A DNA stretch of 64,000 nt from an uncultured Lachnospiraceae bacterium (GCA_910587935.1 CAJUNP010000015.1:1-64000); one strand, 5' to 3'; positions 52,048 to 60,537 are shown, counted from the first letter of the stretch. The notes: generated by a model not told the origin, from the sequence alone. Program-made: numbers and translations.

Positions 52048-53175
52048 TTAGATTCCCGTCTGTTTTACTGTAAAATCACTGTTGGCCAAGGTGAGCCTGT
52101 CACCTGCTTTTATTCCGGCAGGCTGCTCCGGATTTAACCGGGTCCTGTTTAAAAAAGTACCGTTACTGCTGGTTAAATCCACCACATACCACTGTCCGGC
52201 CTGCCGCACGACCCGGCAGTGCTCTCTGCTTACGGCTCTGTTAAATGTAATTACATAGTCTGCTTTTTCCGGATTTTTTCCGATTACAAAGGATTCTTTC
52301 GTTATTGTTATCTCGCAATGCTCCGGCGTATTGATTCCGACCAGGGTTAATCCTCCGTATTCCGGCGTCTGACCCATAATTTCCGTATAGTCTTCCATAC
52401 TATATGGCTGCTCTTTTGCTGCCGTCTTAAAAAGTCTGCCAAAAAGACCTTTTTTTCCTGCCGGAGGTGATGAGGGCAGTTCCGGCGGCGCAAATCCCTG
52501 CTGTTCGCCGGCTCTCTCTACGCAGGCGTCTTCCTGCTTTCTTTCCTGCAGGGTTCTATTAATATAGCTTGCCATGCCGGAGCTTTCCGGCGCCCGGACG
52601 CTTAAGGCGTCAACCAGCTCCTTCAGGCCTTCCATCGTAACCGTGCTGTCCCGCATTGCGTCGCAAAGCTTCATCACGGACTCTTCGGCTAAATTGGGGT
52701 ATAAGGATATTTCTTTGATTATGTTTTCTTTGAGCTGATATTCAAAGACTGCGTAACTGTCTGACGAGCTTTCCGCACAGATGGGAACATAAATCAGAAA
52801 CACTTTATAATTGTTGGTGTCCACAAAAATTTTATCTAAGTCTGCCGATACGTTATCGCACTGCATAAATCCGTTATTTTTTACGGTAATCACGGCTTCC
52901 GTCAGATTTCTGATAATCGCCAGCATAATGTCGGGCCGCAGACCCGGCATCAAAATATTCAACGGCTTGTAAAACGAGGTATTATAAACAAGCTTATCCT
53001 GTCCGTTATGCAAAATCTTACTGCAGTGGACAAATCCCTGTTCTTCCTGACTTTTGAGCACCTTGTATCCGGTAAGAGAAAACAACCGGGGATCTCTTAA
53101 AATATATGCCAGACTCATAGAGTCCCTGTTTTCAGTTATGATTCCCTTCGCAATCAACTCTTCAAGGCGCCGCAT
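52048..53175 (-). CDS. FHA protein with N-terminal DUF6382-like domain
   Basis: 375 residues from the ATG after GGGAGAAATATAC (53175). Residues 15-190 resemble DUF6382, a domain found before FHA domains in Firmicutes secretion loci. Its pattern (IRNLTEAVITVKNNGFMQCD, NVSADLDKIFVDTNNYKVFL) recalls a degenerate kinase lobe like that of EssB/YukC. After a Pro/Gln-rich linker, residues 290-375 form an FHA phosphothreonine-binding domain (FVIGKNPEKADYVITFNRAV, SREHCRVV, SSNGTFLNRTRL). There is no membrane segment. It probably reads the kinase signal and may link it to EssC. First gene after the operon promoter. Confidence 0.8.
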   Translation of the reverse strand: MRRLEELIAKGIITENRDSMSLAYILRDPRLFSLTGYKVLKSQEEQGFVHCSKILHNGQDKLVYNTSFYKPLNILMPGLRPDIMLAIIRNLTEAVITVKNNGFMQCDNVSADLDKIFVDTNNYKVFLIYVPICAESSSDSYAVFEYQLKENIIKEISLYPNLAEESVMKLCDAMRDSTVTMEGLKELVDALSVRAPESSGMASYINRTLQERKQEDACVERAGEQQGFAPPELPSSPPAGKKGLFGRLFKTAAKEQPYSMEDYTEIMGQTPEYGGLTLVGINTPEHCEITITKESFVIGKNPEKADYVITFNRAVSREHCRVVRQAGQWYVVDLTSSNGTFLNRTRLNPEQPAGIKAGDRLTLANSDFTVKQTGI

Positions 53176-53199
53176 GTATATTTCTCCCAAATTATGCAA

Positions 53200-53253
53200 A
53201 TATATGTTTATATGATACTATACTTTTTCTCAAATAACAATATATATGTTTAT
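53200..53253 (-). promoter_or_regulatory. Promoter of the type VII operon with paired direct repeats
   Basis: On the minus strand TTGTTA (53240-53235) and TATCAT (53217-53212) are 17 bases apart and lie 37 bases before the FHA gene start. The 12-mer ATAAACATATAT occurs at 53253-53242 and again at 53211-53200, exactly 42 bp apart (four helical turns), bracketing the promoter. This is a candidate site for a dimeric regulator. Confidence 0.45.
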
Positions 53254-53339
53254 AATTATTTTTAAGTTTTATCATGTATGTATTTATGGTAATTATTGTT
53301 TAACCGCTTTTTTATTAAAAATTATTCTTTAAAAATTTT

Positions 53340-53406
53340 CAGGACCGGACAAAATGAAAAATTTGTATAATCCCCTTTTACACAATTTCATTTTGCACCG
53401 ATCCTG
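53340..53406 (-). terminator. Long imperfect palindrome after agrB
   Basis: Arms at 53340-53359 and 53386-53406 share CAGGA-CGG and CAAAATGAAA in inverted order, and pairing continues weakly into the 26-base centre. T-rich sequence follows on the minus strand. It fits a terminator for agrDB, although the near-complete palindrome of about 67 bp could also be a small palindromic (MITE-like) unit. Confidence 0.5.
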
Positions 53407-53422
53407 TACAAACATAAGGTAT

Positions 53423-54004
53423 TTAACTGTTTACTGCGGTTTTGCGCTTATATTTATAATATCCCGCCGTTACGGAGCAGGCGGTCAGCGCCAGAGCCGC
53501 CAGTATACTTCTTGCGGCCTGATACCATCCCATGCAGAGTGAAACGGCTCCGGCCGCTGCCGCGCCTGCCGATATGAAATAAGATATCCTTCTATAATAC
53601 CGTTTTTCTTCTGCTTCCAAACTATGTCCCGGGTTGTCAACGGGCGACAGAACGAAAAGAACCGCCGTACATGCGGCGCCTGTAAAAGCCATTGCCGCCG
53701 CCGTCCCCGATCCCCATTTAATCCATGCGTATGCCGCCGCAATGGACACGGCGGATAAAACCGCACATTGCTTTTCCGATTCTGCATGGTATCCCCCTGC
53801 ATAAATACGCAGGGCGATGTAAAATCCCAGAAACAGAATACAGGATAACGGTATTCTCATAAGAATCCCCAATAACACGGACAGCAGGATTCCCGTAACG
53901 GATTTAAGTCCCTGCACAAATCCATAATTGACAATCGCCAGGTCTTCTTCGGACACATCCGCCTGTCTGGCTATGGAACCTATGCTTTTTTCAATCCATC
54001 TCAT
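53423..54004 (-). CDS. agrB: AgrB-type peptide-processing membrane protease
   Basis: 193 residues, about six hydrophobic segments. The catalytic Cys protease motif is present: RIYAGGYHAESEKQC with His73 and Cys80. AgrB cuts the AgrD propeptide and forms its thiolactone ring at the membrane. The ATG overlaps the agrD stop (ATGA), so translation is coupled. No agrC or agrA gene is adjacent; the nearest AgrA-like regulator and GHKL kinase lie at 59.9-61.2 kb on the same strand and are separated by other genes. Confidence 0.9.
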   Translation of the reverse strand: MRWIEKSIGSIARQADVSEEDLAIVNYGFVQGLKSVTGILLSVLLGILMRIPLSCILFLGFYIALRIYAGGYHAESEKQCAVLSAVSIAAAYAWIKWGSGTAAAMAFTGAACTAVLFVLSPVDNPGHSLEAEEKRYYRRISYFISAGAAAAGAVSLCMGWYQAARSILAALALTACSVTAGYYKYKRKTAVNS

Positions 54005-54153
54005 ACGTGTTTTCTTAATTTATCGGCGCCTGCAGGTAACTGCGGCTGAAAATGATACCAGGGGCAGGTTGTGTTAACCTGGGTCTCGGTATACTTTTTT
54101 GCCGCTCTGACTAACGTTTTTGCACATGCCTTTTTCATCTGTTCTTTTTTCAT
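54001..54153 (-). CDS. agrD: AgrD cyclic lactone autoinducer propeptide
   Basis: 50 residues, missed by length cut-offs. The N-terminal amphipathic helix is MKKEQMKKACAKTLVRAAKK. The signal core is NTTCPWYHFQPQLP, followed by the acidic/basic tail AGADKLRKHV. By alignment with clostridial AgrD peptides (ring of Cys plus four residues, followed by aromatic-Gln-Pro), the mature thiolactone is probably Cys-Pro-Trp-Tyr-His. AAGGAGA lies eight bases before the ATG and the stop overlaps the agrB start. The peptide should act as a secreted quorum signal. Confidence 0.88.
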   Translation of the reverse strand: MKKEQMKKACAKTLVRAAKKYTETQVNTTCPWYHFQPQLPAGADKLRKHV

Positions 54154-54202
54154 TTTAATTTCTCCTTCTGCGCCTTAGCGCTATAAAATTTTTAACAAGC
54201 GC

Positions 54203-54264
54203 ATTATACACTATTTCTTTTTGAAAAAACCGCACTTGCCATATTTGGTATGTGTTTTTGGTAT
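54203..54264 (-). promoter_or_regulatory. Candidate agrD promoter region
   Basis: On the minus strand TATAAT (54208-54203) lies 49 bases before the agrD ATG. No convincing -35 box is seen, so an activator may be needed. Upstream, ATACCAAA occurs twice (54264-54257 and 54251-54244) as a direct repeat with a 13-base period, a possible activator site. Confidence 0.4.
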
Positions 54265-54282
54265 AATTAGTCATTTTATAGA

Positions 54283-54573
54283 GTATGGCCGTCGATTGTC
54301 AGCCATACGGCGTTCACCAAAACGGCTTTTGCCGCAACGCTTTTTACTCCCGCTTTGAGCAGGAAATATATTTTTACATATAAAAATAATACGTATTCTC
54401 CGGATTTTGAGGGAATTATTTCCGTCTTATACGTATTTTTTGTTGAAAATTATGGACGGGCAAAATCTGCATGTACGATTGTCTGGAAGCTGCCGCTGCC
54501 AAATTCAGCCGTAAATCCATCGGGAAGTACCCTTTGAGGCGGTATATACGGACTGTTAATGTGGAGATTTGAA
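54283..54573. other. Gene-poor stretch upstream of agrD
   Basis: About 290 bases without a supported gene. GTATGGC (54283-54289) pairs with GCCATAC (54302-54308). On the minus strand, 54450-54570 is open and reads PPQRVLPDGFTAEFGSGSFQ then TIVHADFARP before a stop; it looks like a decayed C-terminus, but the frame runs into the diguanylate cyclase gene. No riboswitch was recognised. Confidence 0.35.
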
Positions 54574-55911
54574 TCAACTCCTGTTTTTGTAATATTCTTC
54601 CTTATCCCGGTACATTTTCTGATCGGCAGCTTCAACAAGAACTCCAAGGTCACTGGGATTTTCCTGAAAGGTAACGCCGATTGCCGCGCTGCATTTATTC
54701 CGTCCGTCCAGCTGTGTGCGAAGCCGGCTTTCAAGAAGTTCCAGATTATCTCTGGTAATGTCGGGGCACAGTATTACAAATTCATCGCCACCAAGACGGT
54801 ATACCGGGTAATCCTGCGCCGCCGAACGGACAATCTGATATACCTGCCGGATCAGCTGGTCGCCGGCCTCATGGCCGTAGGTGTCGTTGGTCTTTTTCAG
54901 GCCGTTAATATCGATAAAGAAACCTCCGGCGGACGTAAGATTCCGATTCACGTCAGACAGCGTATCGCGCAGATATGCGTTCCGGTTCAGCGCTCCGGTC
55001 AATCCGTCCGTGTAACCGATCAGTTTCAGGTAATCCTCTCTTCTTTTCCGTTCAAAAAGAGACTGGAAAAAGTAAGCCAGCATTTTTAATATGTTGGATA
55101 TTTCATTGAGATTCCCCGCCAGCGGATTATCTACGCCGTAGTAGCCTGCCAGCGTCCCATTTTCAACCAGAGGAACCGTAATCAGCGAATGGATATTCTG
55201 GAGCTTCAAAACGGCGTATTCTTCCGGCGCGCTTTCCCGGATCTGTTCCACATCCTGGATAATCACACATTCGTCCCTGTCAAAATACGGAATCCATCTG
55301 TCTATCAGCGATACAGGCACCATCTGCAGGGAATCGATTTCCCGGGAAACTCCTTCGGCGCACCACTCATGCGTATTATTCATCAATGTGTTATGAATCC
55401 GGAATATATAGGCTCTTTCACAGCGTAAGTATCTGCCGACGATTTCAAGCGTATCATGGATAGCCTGATCGGTTTCCGGCGAAGAGTACATTCTTTTAAT
55501 ACATTCTATAACGATCTGCTCCCGCTCGGATTTGCGCTTCAGTTCATCTCTCATGCTCTGTATTCCGGCATTGTCAAGTTCCTCTCCGATACCTATGCGC
55601 ATAGACCGGCCTTCCCACTCTATCCGCTTATCCTTAAAACGGTAACTGCGTCCCGTTACCGGATTATCATTAACCCATTCCAGATAAACATCCGTACAAA
55701 GCTGTCCGTTGGTACAGTATGTACACGGAAAATCATGGCCCTGCAGGACTTCATAGCATTTTTTACCCACGGCTTCTTCTCTGCCGCCAATTCCAAAGGC
55801 TTCCACCCCCGCCTTATTTATGAACAGCAGCGTATGGTCCTGCATATCCGCCAGATAAACAATCTCTCTGACGCCGTCAAATTCTTGCATTATTTTATCA
55901 ATATGTTTCAC
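54574..55911 (-). CDS. Diguanylate cyclase with PAS and GAF domains
   Basis: Probably starts at the GTG at 55911 (or ATG at 55890); the longer frame to 56055 overlaps the ABC gene. Domains: a PAS-like domain (1-120) with IVYLADMQDHTLLFINKAG and a CxxC-type cluster FPCTYCTNGQLC; a GAF-like domain (about 140-310, RAYIFRIHNTLMNNTHEWCA, GTLAGYYGVDNPL); and a GGDEF domain with the intact catalytic loop YRLGGDEFVIL near 372. It makes cyclic di-GMP from GTP. The usual RxxD inhibition site before GGDEF is absent (AAQD), so product inhibition may be missing. No membrane segment. Confidence 0.85.
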   Translation of the reverse strand: MKHIDKIMQEFDGVREIVYLADMQDHTLLFINKAGVEAFGIGGREEAVGKKCYEVLQGHDFPCTYCTNGQLCTDVYLEWVNDNPVTGRSYRFKDKRIEWEGRSMRIGIGEELDNAGIQSMRDELKRKSEREQIVIECIKRMYSSPETDQAIHDTLEIVGRYLRCERAYIFRIHNTLMNNTHEWCAEGVSREIDSLQMVPVSLIDRWIPYFDRDECVIIQDVEQIRESAPEEYAVLKLQNIHSLITVPLVENGTLAGYYGVDNPLAGNLNEISNILKMLAYFFQSLFERKRREDYLKLIGYTDGLTGALNRNAYLRDTLSDVNRNLTSAGGFFIDINGLKKTNDTYGHEAGDQLIRQVYQIVRSAAQDYPVYRLGGDEFVILCPDITRDNLELLESRLRTQLDGRNKCSAAIGVTFQENPSDLGVLVEAADQKMYRDKEEYYKNRS

Positions 55912-56017
55912 CCTGATACCATTCTCCCCTGAAATAAATTTCAATATCTTACAGTTGTATTTATTGTAAAGGCTGAATTGAAAAAAAGCAATAACGGGTA
56001 CCGGATTTAACAAATTA

Positions 56018-57919
56018 TTAAGCATAGTACTGGGCCTGTGCATGCCACAGTTCATAATATTTTCCGTCGGTCTGTTTCACAAGCTCTTCATGACTGCCAA
56101 ACTGTACGATTTGTCCTTTATCAAAGACGGCAATCCGGTCGCAGAAACGGCAGGAGGAAAGGCGGTGGCTGATATAAACCGCTGTTTTGTCCTGGATCAG
56201 GGTATTAAATTTGGCATAAATTTCTGCTTCCGCAATGGGATCTAAGGCGGCGGTAGGTTCATCGAGGACAATGAACGGGGAATCCTTATACAGGGCCCTG
56301 GCAATGGCAATTTTCTGGGCTTCGCCGCCGGAAATTTCCACGCCGTCCGGTTCAAAATTTTTATACAGGCAGGTATCCAGTCCTTTCTCCATTCCGGCAA
56401 GACGGTCTGCGAAACCGGCTTCCTTTAAGCAGGCGGACACGCGGTTTTTATCATATGTTTCGCTTCCGGCGACATTTTCTCCCAGAGAAAATCCCAGCAG
56501 TTTGAAGTCCTGGAATACCACGGAAAAAAGGGACATGTATTCCCGGTAGTTGTATTTGCGGATATCGATGCCGTTTAAAAGGATCTCTCCTTCCTTGGGA
56601 TCATACAGGCGGCAGAGCAGTTTTATCATGGTAGTTTTTCCGGATCCGTTCTGTCCCACTACGGCAAGTCTTTCTCCGATCTTAAATTTCAGGGATACGT
56701 TTTTAAGCGCGTATATTTCTTCCGTTCCGTCCCCATCCTCTGATTCCGATGCCGGATAGTGAAAGCTTACGTTACGAAATTCAATCTCATAATTGCGGTC
56801 GGACCGCTTTTCAACCGTAAGCGATCCCTGGTACATCCGGTTGGGTATATCCAGAAGCTCAAAGGCCATTTTCAGATATGGGACATTGTTGCGCATTTCG
56901 CCTGCCGTGCGGATCAGGGCCGCGGCGCCGCCGGCCAGCGCCGTAACGGAACCGATATACCGGGTGACCGATCCCGCTCCGAATGCGCCCGCCCAGGCTT
57001 TCAGGCAGACAAACAGATAAACGATTCCGGTAAAAGCTCTTGAAAGTATGGAAGAAACGCTTTGGTAGAACCCCATAATCCCTCTGGACCACAGGGCTAT
57101 TTTGGATTTATGTCCGAAGGTATTTTCCGCCTGCATTTTTCTGCGGAAGAGCTGCTCCTGTCCATAGGTACGTATTTCCATTGCCCGTTCCCTCTCCGCT
57201 TCCGCTATAAAACCAAAATAACTGAAAACACGGTTTCCGAAGGTAGCGTCCTTTGCATATTTACCCCAGTATGAACCCGCTTTATTGGAAAACAGGGGAG
57301 AAAAGACAGCGGCGGCAAGCATCGCCGCAAAAACGGCGGCCAGACAGAGCGGATGGTTTAAAAAGGACAATCCGCCTGCGTCCGGTACCTTCGAGGTAAA
57401 AAGGGTAACGGAAAGAAGCAGTCCGCCTGCAATCGTGACCAGGGCGGTAAAAAGGTTCTCAAACTGTTCCTGTACTCTCCGCAGTCCCCATCCGTCCCAA
57501 TTTTCATTCTGCATAATCTGGGAATATAAATCCGATGAATACGGATGATCTACGTCACAGAAGTCCATATCCATAAATTTTCTGACAAATTCTCCGTGCT
57601 CCCTGTAATGCAGGGAAGCATACACCGCATTTTTCCACCGTTTCAGCGCCGCCTCCGCCAGGGAAAACAGCGAGGTCGTCAAAAGAGTGACCAGCGCAAG
57701 CCTGAACATAACTTCTGCCCGCGCCGACCCGCCGATTTCATTAATCAGCCGCGCCGTAAAATAAATGGTAACATAAGGAGCCGAAGCGCTCACCAGTCCG
57801 TAAAGCACCGTACTTGCAAAAGCGGCACGGGCCGTTTTCCACCAAAAGCCAAAGGCCCGGCGATTATAATACCATACCGTTTTTAAAGGAATACTTTTGC
57901 TTTGTTTCATATTATACAC
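56018..57919 (-). CDS. ABC exporter half-transporter, second subunit
   Basis: 633 residues, fused membrane and ATPase domains. Six helices in residues 30-340. ATPase: Walker A VVGQNGSGKTTMI near 425, Q-loop FQDFKLLGFS, signature ISGGEAQKIAIARAL, Walker B FIVLDEPTAALDP, and His in SHRLSSCRFCDR. It begins one base before the end of the preceding half-transporter and should form a heterodimer with it. Type IV (MsbA-like) exporters of this kind carry peptides, lipids or drugs. Expression is probably controlled by the LytTR site upstream of the first subunit. Confidence 0.9.
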   Translation of the reverse strand: MYNMKQSKSIPLKTVWYYNRRAFGFWWKTARAAFASTVLYGLVSASAPYVTIYFTARLINEIGGSARAEVMFRLALVTLLTTSLFSLAEAALKRWKNAVYASLHYREHGEFVRKFMDMDFCDVDHPYSSDLYSQIMQNENWDGWGLRRVQEQFENLFTALVTIAGGLLLSVTLFTSKVPDAGGLSFLNHPLCLAAVFAAMLAAAVFSPLFSNKAGSYWGKYAKDATFGNRVFSYFGFIAEAERERAMEIRTYGQEQLFRRKMQAENTFGHKSKIALWSRGIMGFYQSVSSILSRAFTGIVYLFVCLKAWAGAFGAGSVTRYIGSVTALAGGAAALIRTAGEMRNNVPYLKMAFELLDIPNRMYQGSLTVEKRSDRNYEIEFRNVSFHYPASESEDGDGTEEIYALKNVSLKFKIGERLAVVGQNGSGKTTMIKLLCRLYDPKEGEILLNGIDIRKYNYREYMSLFSVVFQDFKLLGFSLGENVAGSETYDKNRVSACLKEAGFADRLAGMEKGLDTCLYKNFEPDGVEISGGEAQKIAIARALYKDSPFIVLDEPTAALDPIAEAEIYAKFNTLIQDKTAVYISHRLSSCRFCDRIAVFDKGQIVQFGSHEELVKQTDGKYYELWHAQAQYYA

Positions 57920-59749
57920 CTACCCTCTCTTGTTAAGGACATCTTTTTTATAATAATACCGCCGCTGCACCTCAAACAATTCCGCATATACTCCTCCCTT
58001 TTTCACGAGTTCATCGTGGGTTCCTTCCTCGGCAATAACGCCGTTTTCTATTAAAAGTATGCGGTCGCAGAACCGGGTGGAGGCCAGTCTGTGTGAAATA
58101 AAAACGGAAGTGGAGTCTTTTGTCAGGTCGTTGTATTTCTGATAAATTTCGTTTTCGGCTATGGGGTCAAGAGCGGCCGTAGGCTCGTCCAATATAATGA
58201 CAGCGCTTTCTTTATAGAGGGCTTTTGCAAGAATCAGGCGCTGCAGTTCTCCTCCTGACAGTTCCGCGGCGTCTTCATAAACGCGCTTTTCCAGTTTTGT
58301 GTTGCAGCCTTTGGGCAGGGACCGTATTTTTTCGGTCAGTCCCGCCTGATCGATGCATCGTTTCACTTTTTCCATATCGATTCCCTGGTCGGTCTGCGCC
58401 ACGTTTTCCGCGATGTTCCCGGCCAGAAGAAACAGGTTCTGGTATACGGCGGCAAAGCATTTGTAGTAATCTCTTCTGTTATACAGGCGTATGTCCCGGC
58501 CGTTTAAAAGCACGCTTCCTTCCGTAGGGTCATAGAAGCCGCAGATTAACTTGATTAAAGTGGTTTTTCCCGCCCCGTTTAAGCCTACGACGGCAAGCTT
58601 TTCTCCCTTATGTATGGTCAGGTTAATATGCCGCAGGGTATCCTGCCCGGCATGGGGATAGCGGAAAGAAACGTCACGCAGTTCGATGGTATAGTCTTGA
58701 TCTTTGTCAAGGCTCAGGGGCTCGCCGTCCTCAAACCGGAACGCTTCCTTTTCTCCCAGGAATTCTCTGATCAGGGAGATTCCTTCGCTTTGTTTCCGAA
58801 GAACGGAAAGGTTTTCAAGAATTCCGTTAACCCACGCGGTAAAGCCGCTGATTGCCGTAAAATACAGAAGAAAAGCGGAAGCGCTTAAACTGCCTTTTGA
58901 TACCAGGTAAATCAGATACGCATAAGCAATGCCGTTTCTCAATAAGGAAAGCAGTATGTTAAGTATATCTGCGGTGAAATAGATTTTTTCCGCTTTGCTA
59001 TGCCAGCTCCGGTAGTCTCCCAAAACGCGGGAATATACTCCGTTCAGCCACTTTTGCATACGGAAAATGCGGATGTCTTTTGCCAGAGGCGTATCTTTAT
59101 TAGCCTTATCAATCACGTAGCTGATTTTTTTCCTGTATTCGGCTTCTTCTTCCCGATGTCTGTAACCCCATTCGTTAACGTACTTTCCGAAAAAATATCC
59201 AAGTATGGACGCAGCCAGGGTAATTCCCAGAATTACAGGGTTTAAGGCGGTTAAAAGCAGTAAATAGAACAGAAAGCTGATAAAGTTTTTTAATAGTTTT
59301 ACAAGGGTGTCCCAGACAGCTTCCGTGCACTCGCCGTTTCCCTGGGTACCGGCGTACGCCTGCCGGTATCTCTTGAGAAAATCAGGGTCTTCCGTATTGG
59401 GATAGGAGGTTTTGCAGAATTTGTCATGCAGGTCGCTGACAATGCCGGAGCGGATACTGACCCGCCCGAATATTACGTTCATGTTTACGTAGTCGGCGGC
59501 GGTCCCGGTAAAAATAATTCCCAGAGAAAAGAAAGCGATCACGGCAAGCAGAACGGTCAGACTTGCGCCCTCTTCTATAGCCCGCAAGATGGCGGGCGCA
59601 ACAAACAGCTCCAGCAGGTTCATCAAAACGCCCAGTGTGATCTGTACGACAGCCAGAATCAGAACGCTTTTGCAGATTCTGACTGCCAGCCCTGTCATGT
59701 ATTGTATATTGCTTACGATCCCGTATTGCGGGATTTTGGGGTTGTTCAT
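57920..59749 (-). CDS. ABC exporter half-transporter, first subunit
   Basis: 609 residues from the ATG after GAGGAGG (59749). Six-helix membrane domain followed by an ATPase: Walker A VVGLNGAGKTTLI near 391, Q-loop VYQNLFLLAGN, signature LSGGELQRLILAKAL, Walker B VIILDEPTAALDP, His in SHRLASTRFCDR. It pairs with the next gene as a heterodimeric exporter. No C39 peptidase domain is present, so if the cargo is a peptide it must be processed elsewhere. The gene follows the GHKL kinase and LytTR repeats. Confidence 0.9.
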   Translation of the reverse strand: MNNPKIPQYGIVSNIQYMTGLAVRICKSVLILAVVQITLGVLMNLLELFVAPAILRAIEEGASLTVLLAVIAFFSLGIIFTGTAADYVNMNVIFGRVSIRSGIVSDLHDKFCKTSYPNTEDPDFLKRYRQAYAGTQGNGECTEAVWDTLVKLLKNFISFLFYLLLLTALNPVILGITLAASILGYFFGKYVNEWGYRHREEEAEYRKKISYVIDKANKDTPLAKDIRIFRMQKWLNGVYSRVLGDYRSWHSKAEKIYFTADILNILLSLLRNGIAYAYLIYLVSKGSLSASAFLLYFTAISGFTAWVNGILENLSVLRKQSEGISLIREFLGEKEAFRFEDGEPLSLDKDQDYTIELRDVSFRYPHAGQDTLRHINLTIHKGEKLAVVGLNGAGKTTLIKLICGFYDPTEGSVLLNGRDIRLYNRRDYYKCFAAVYQNLFLLAGNIAENVAQTDQGIDMEKVKRCIDQAGLTEKIRSLPKGCNTKLEKRVYEDAAELSGGELQRLILAKALYKESAVIILDEPTAALDPIAENEIYQKYNDLTKDSTSVFISHRLASTRFCDRILLIENGVIAEEGTHDELVKKGGVYAELFEVQRRYYYKKDVLNKRG

Positions 59750-59834
59750 ATGTGTTTCCTCCTCAAAAGAATACACGGATATGCCGTTTTTATTTGTTTA
59801 CAGTTTAACCGGAAAATAGAAAAAGTGTACAAAT

Positions 59835-59869
59835 CGGGGATGAATTGTACACTGACGGGGATGAATTGT
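59835..59869 (-). promoter_or_regulatory. LytTR-type direct-repeat operator before the ABC exporter
   Basis: ACAATTCATCCCCG occurs twice on the minus strand (59869-59856 and 59848-59835) with a 21-bp period. ACAATTCAT fits the nine-base half-sites of AgrA/LytTR proteins, which bind tandem sites two helical turns apart. It lies between the kinase stop and the exporter start. A possible -10 (TAAACA) lies further downstream near 59795. Confidence 0.65.
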
Positions 59870-60528
59870 TATTGGGGAAGCAGAATTTCGGTTGTAAAAG
59901 CGCCGTCTTCGCTGTTTCGGCTGATGTAGCCGGAGTAGCGTTCGATAATCGTGTCGATGCGGACCAGTCCGAAGCCGCGGCCATGGCCTTTGGTGGTTTT
60001 GAAAAGTCCGTTTTCCTTTTTTTGCTTGCCCTGGGCAGTCCGGTTTGTAAAGGACATATACAGCTGCGTATTTTTCATGTCCATGTAGACGCGGATCATG
60101 CGCTGTTCTTCGGGAAGGGAAAGGCTGGCTTCGATAGCGTTGTCAAAAAGATTGCCTATAATAATACACAAGTCCAATTCGGCGGTAGTCAGGGCTACCG
60201 GAACATGAGCGTCCGCACGAACGGCTATGTTTTTGGAACCGGCCAGGGATATTTTGCTGTTTAGTATGGCGTCGGTCATTTTATTTCCGGTTTTTACTAT
60301 GGTGTCCACCGCGGAAAGATCCGTGTCAAGCTGGTCCAGGTAGCTTTGAACCGCCGCTAAATCGCCTGAGGCGGCATAGCTTTTCATGGCCTGGATATGG
60401 CTGCGGTAATCATGTCTCCAGCCGCGCATCTGCCGGTACATATTCTCCACTTCCGCATAGTGGGTCTGGATCAATTCCGTCTGACAGGCGGCAATTCTTT
60501 TATCGATCAGTTTTTCCAGCACAGACAT
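59869..60528 (-). CDS. Soluble GHKL histidine kinase without a sensor domain
   Basis: 219 residues. It has an AgrC-type phosphoacceptor region (MRGWRHDYRSHIQAMKSYAA, His39) and a GHKL ATPase with N-box NLFDNAIEASL and G-box GRGFGLVRI. The five to seven membrane helices that make up the sensor of AgrC-like kinases are absent. AGGAGGATTCC directly precedes the ATG, so the short form is real and not a mis-start. It follows the response regulator by nine bases and should phosphorylate it. The signal must come through a partner, perhaps the ABC exporter encoded downstream. Confidence 0.85.
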   Translation of the reverse strand: MSVLEKLIDKRIAACQTELIQTHYAEVENMYRQMRGWRHDYRSHIQAMKSYAASGDLAAVQSYLDQLDTDLSAVDTIVKTGNKMTDAILNSKISLAGSKNIAVRADAHVPVALTTAELDLCIIIGNLFDNAIEASLSLPEEQRMIRVYMDMKNTQLYMSFTNRTAQGKQKKENGLFKTTKGHGRGFGLVRIDTIIERYSGYISRNSEDGAFTTEILLPQ

Positions 60529-60537
60529 GGAATCCTC

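Noticed and set aside
54310..54420. Short minus-strand peptide frame (ending LTIDGHTL) upstream of agrD
   Set aside because: No usable start codon or ribosome site; the only nearby ATG is followed at once by a stop in its own frame.
54283..54420. Possible cyclic-di-GMP riboswitch near the diguanylate cyclase
   Set aside because: Hairpins are present but the conserved core bases of GEMM-type riboswitches are not seen.
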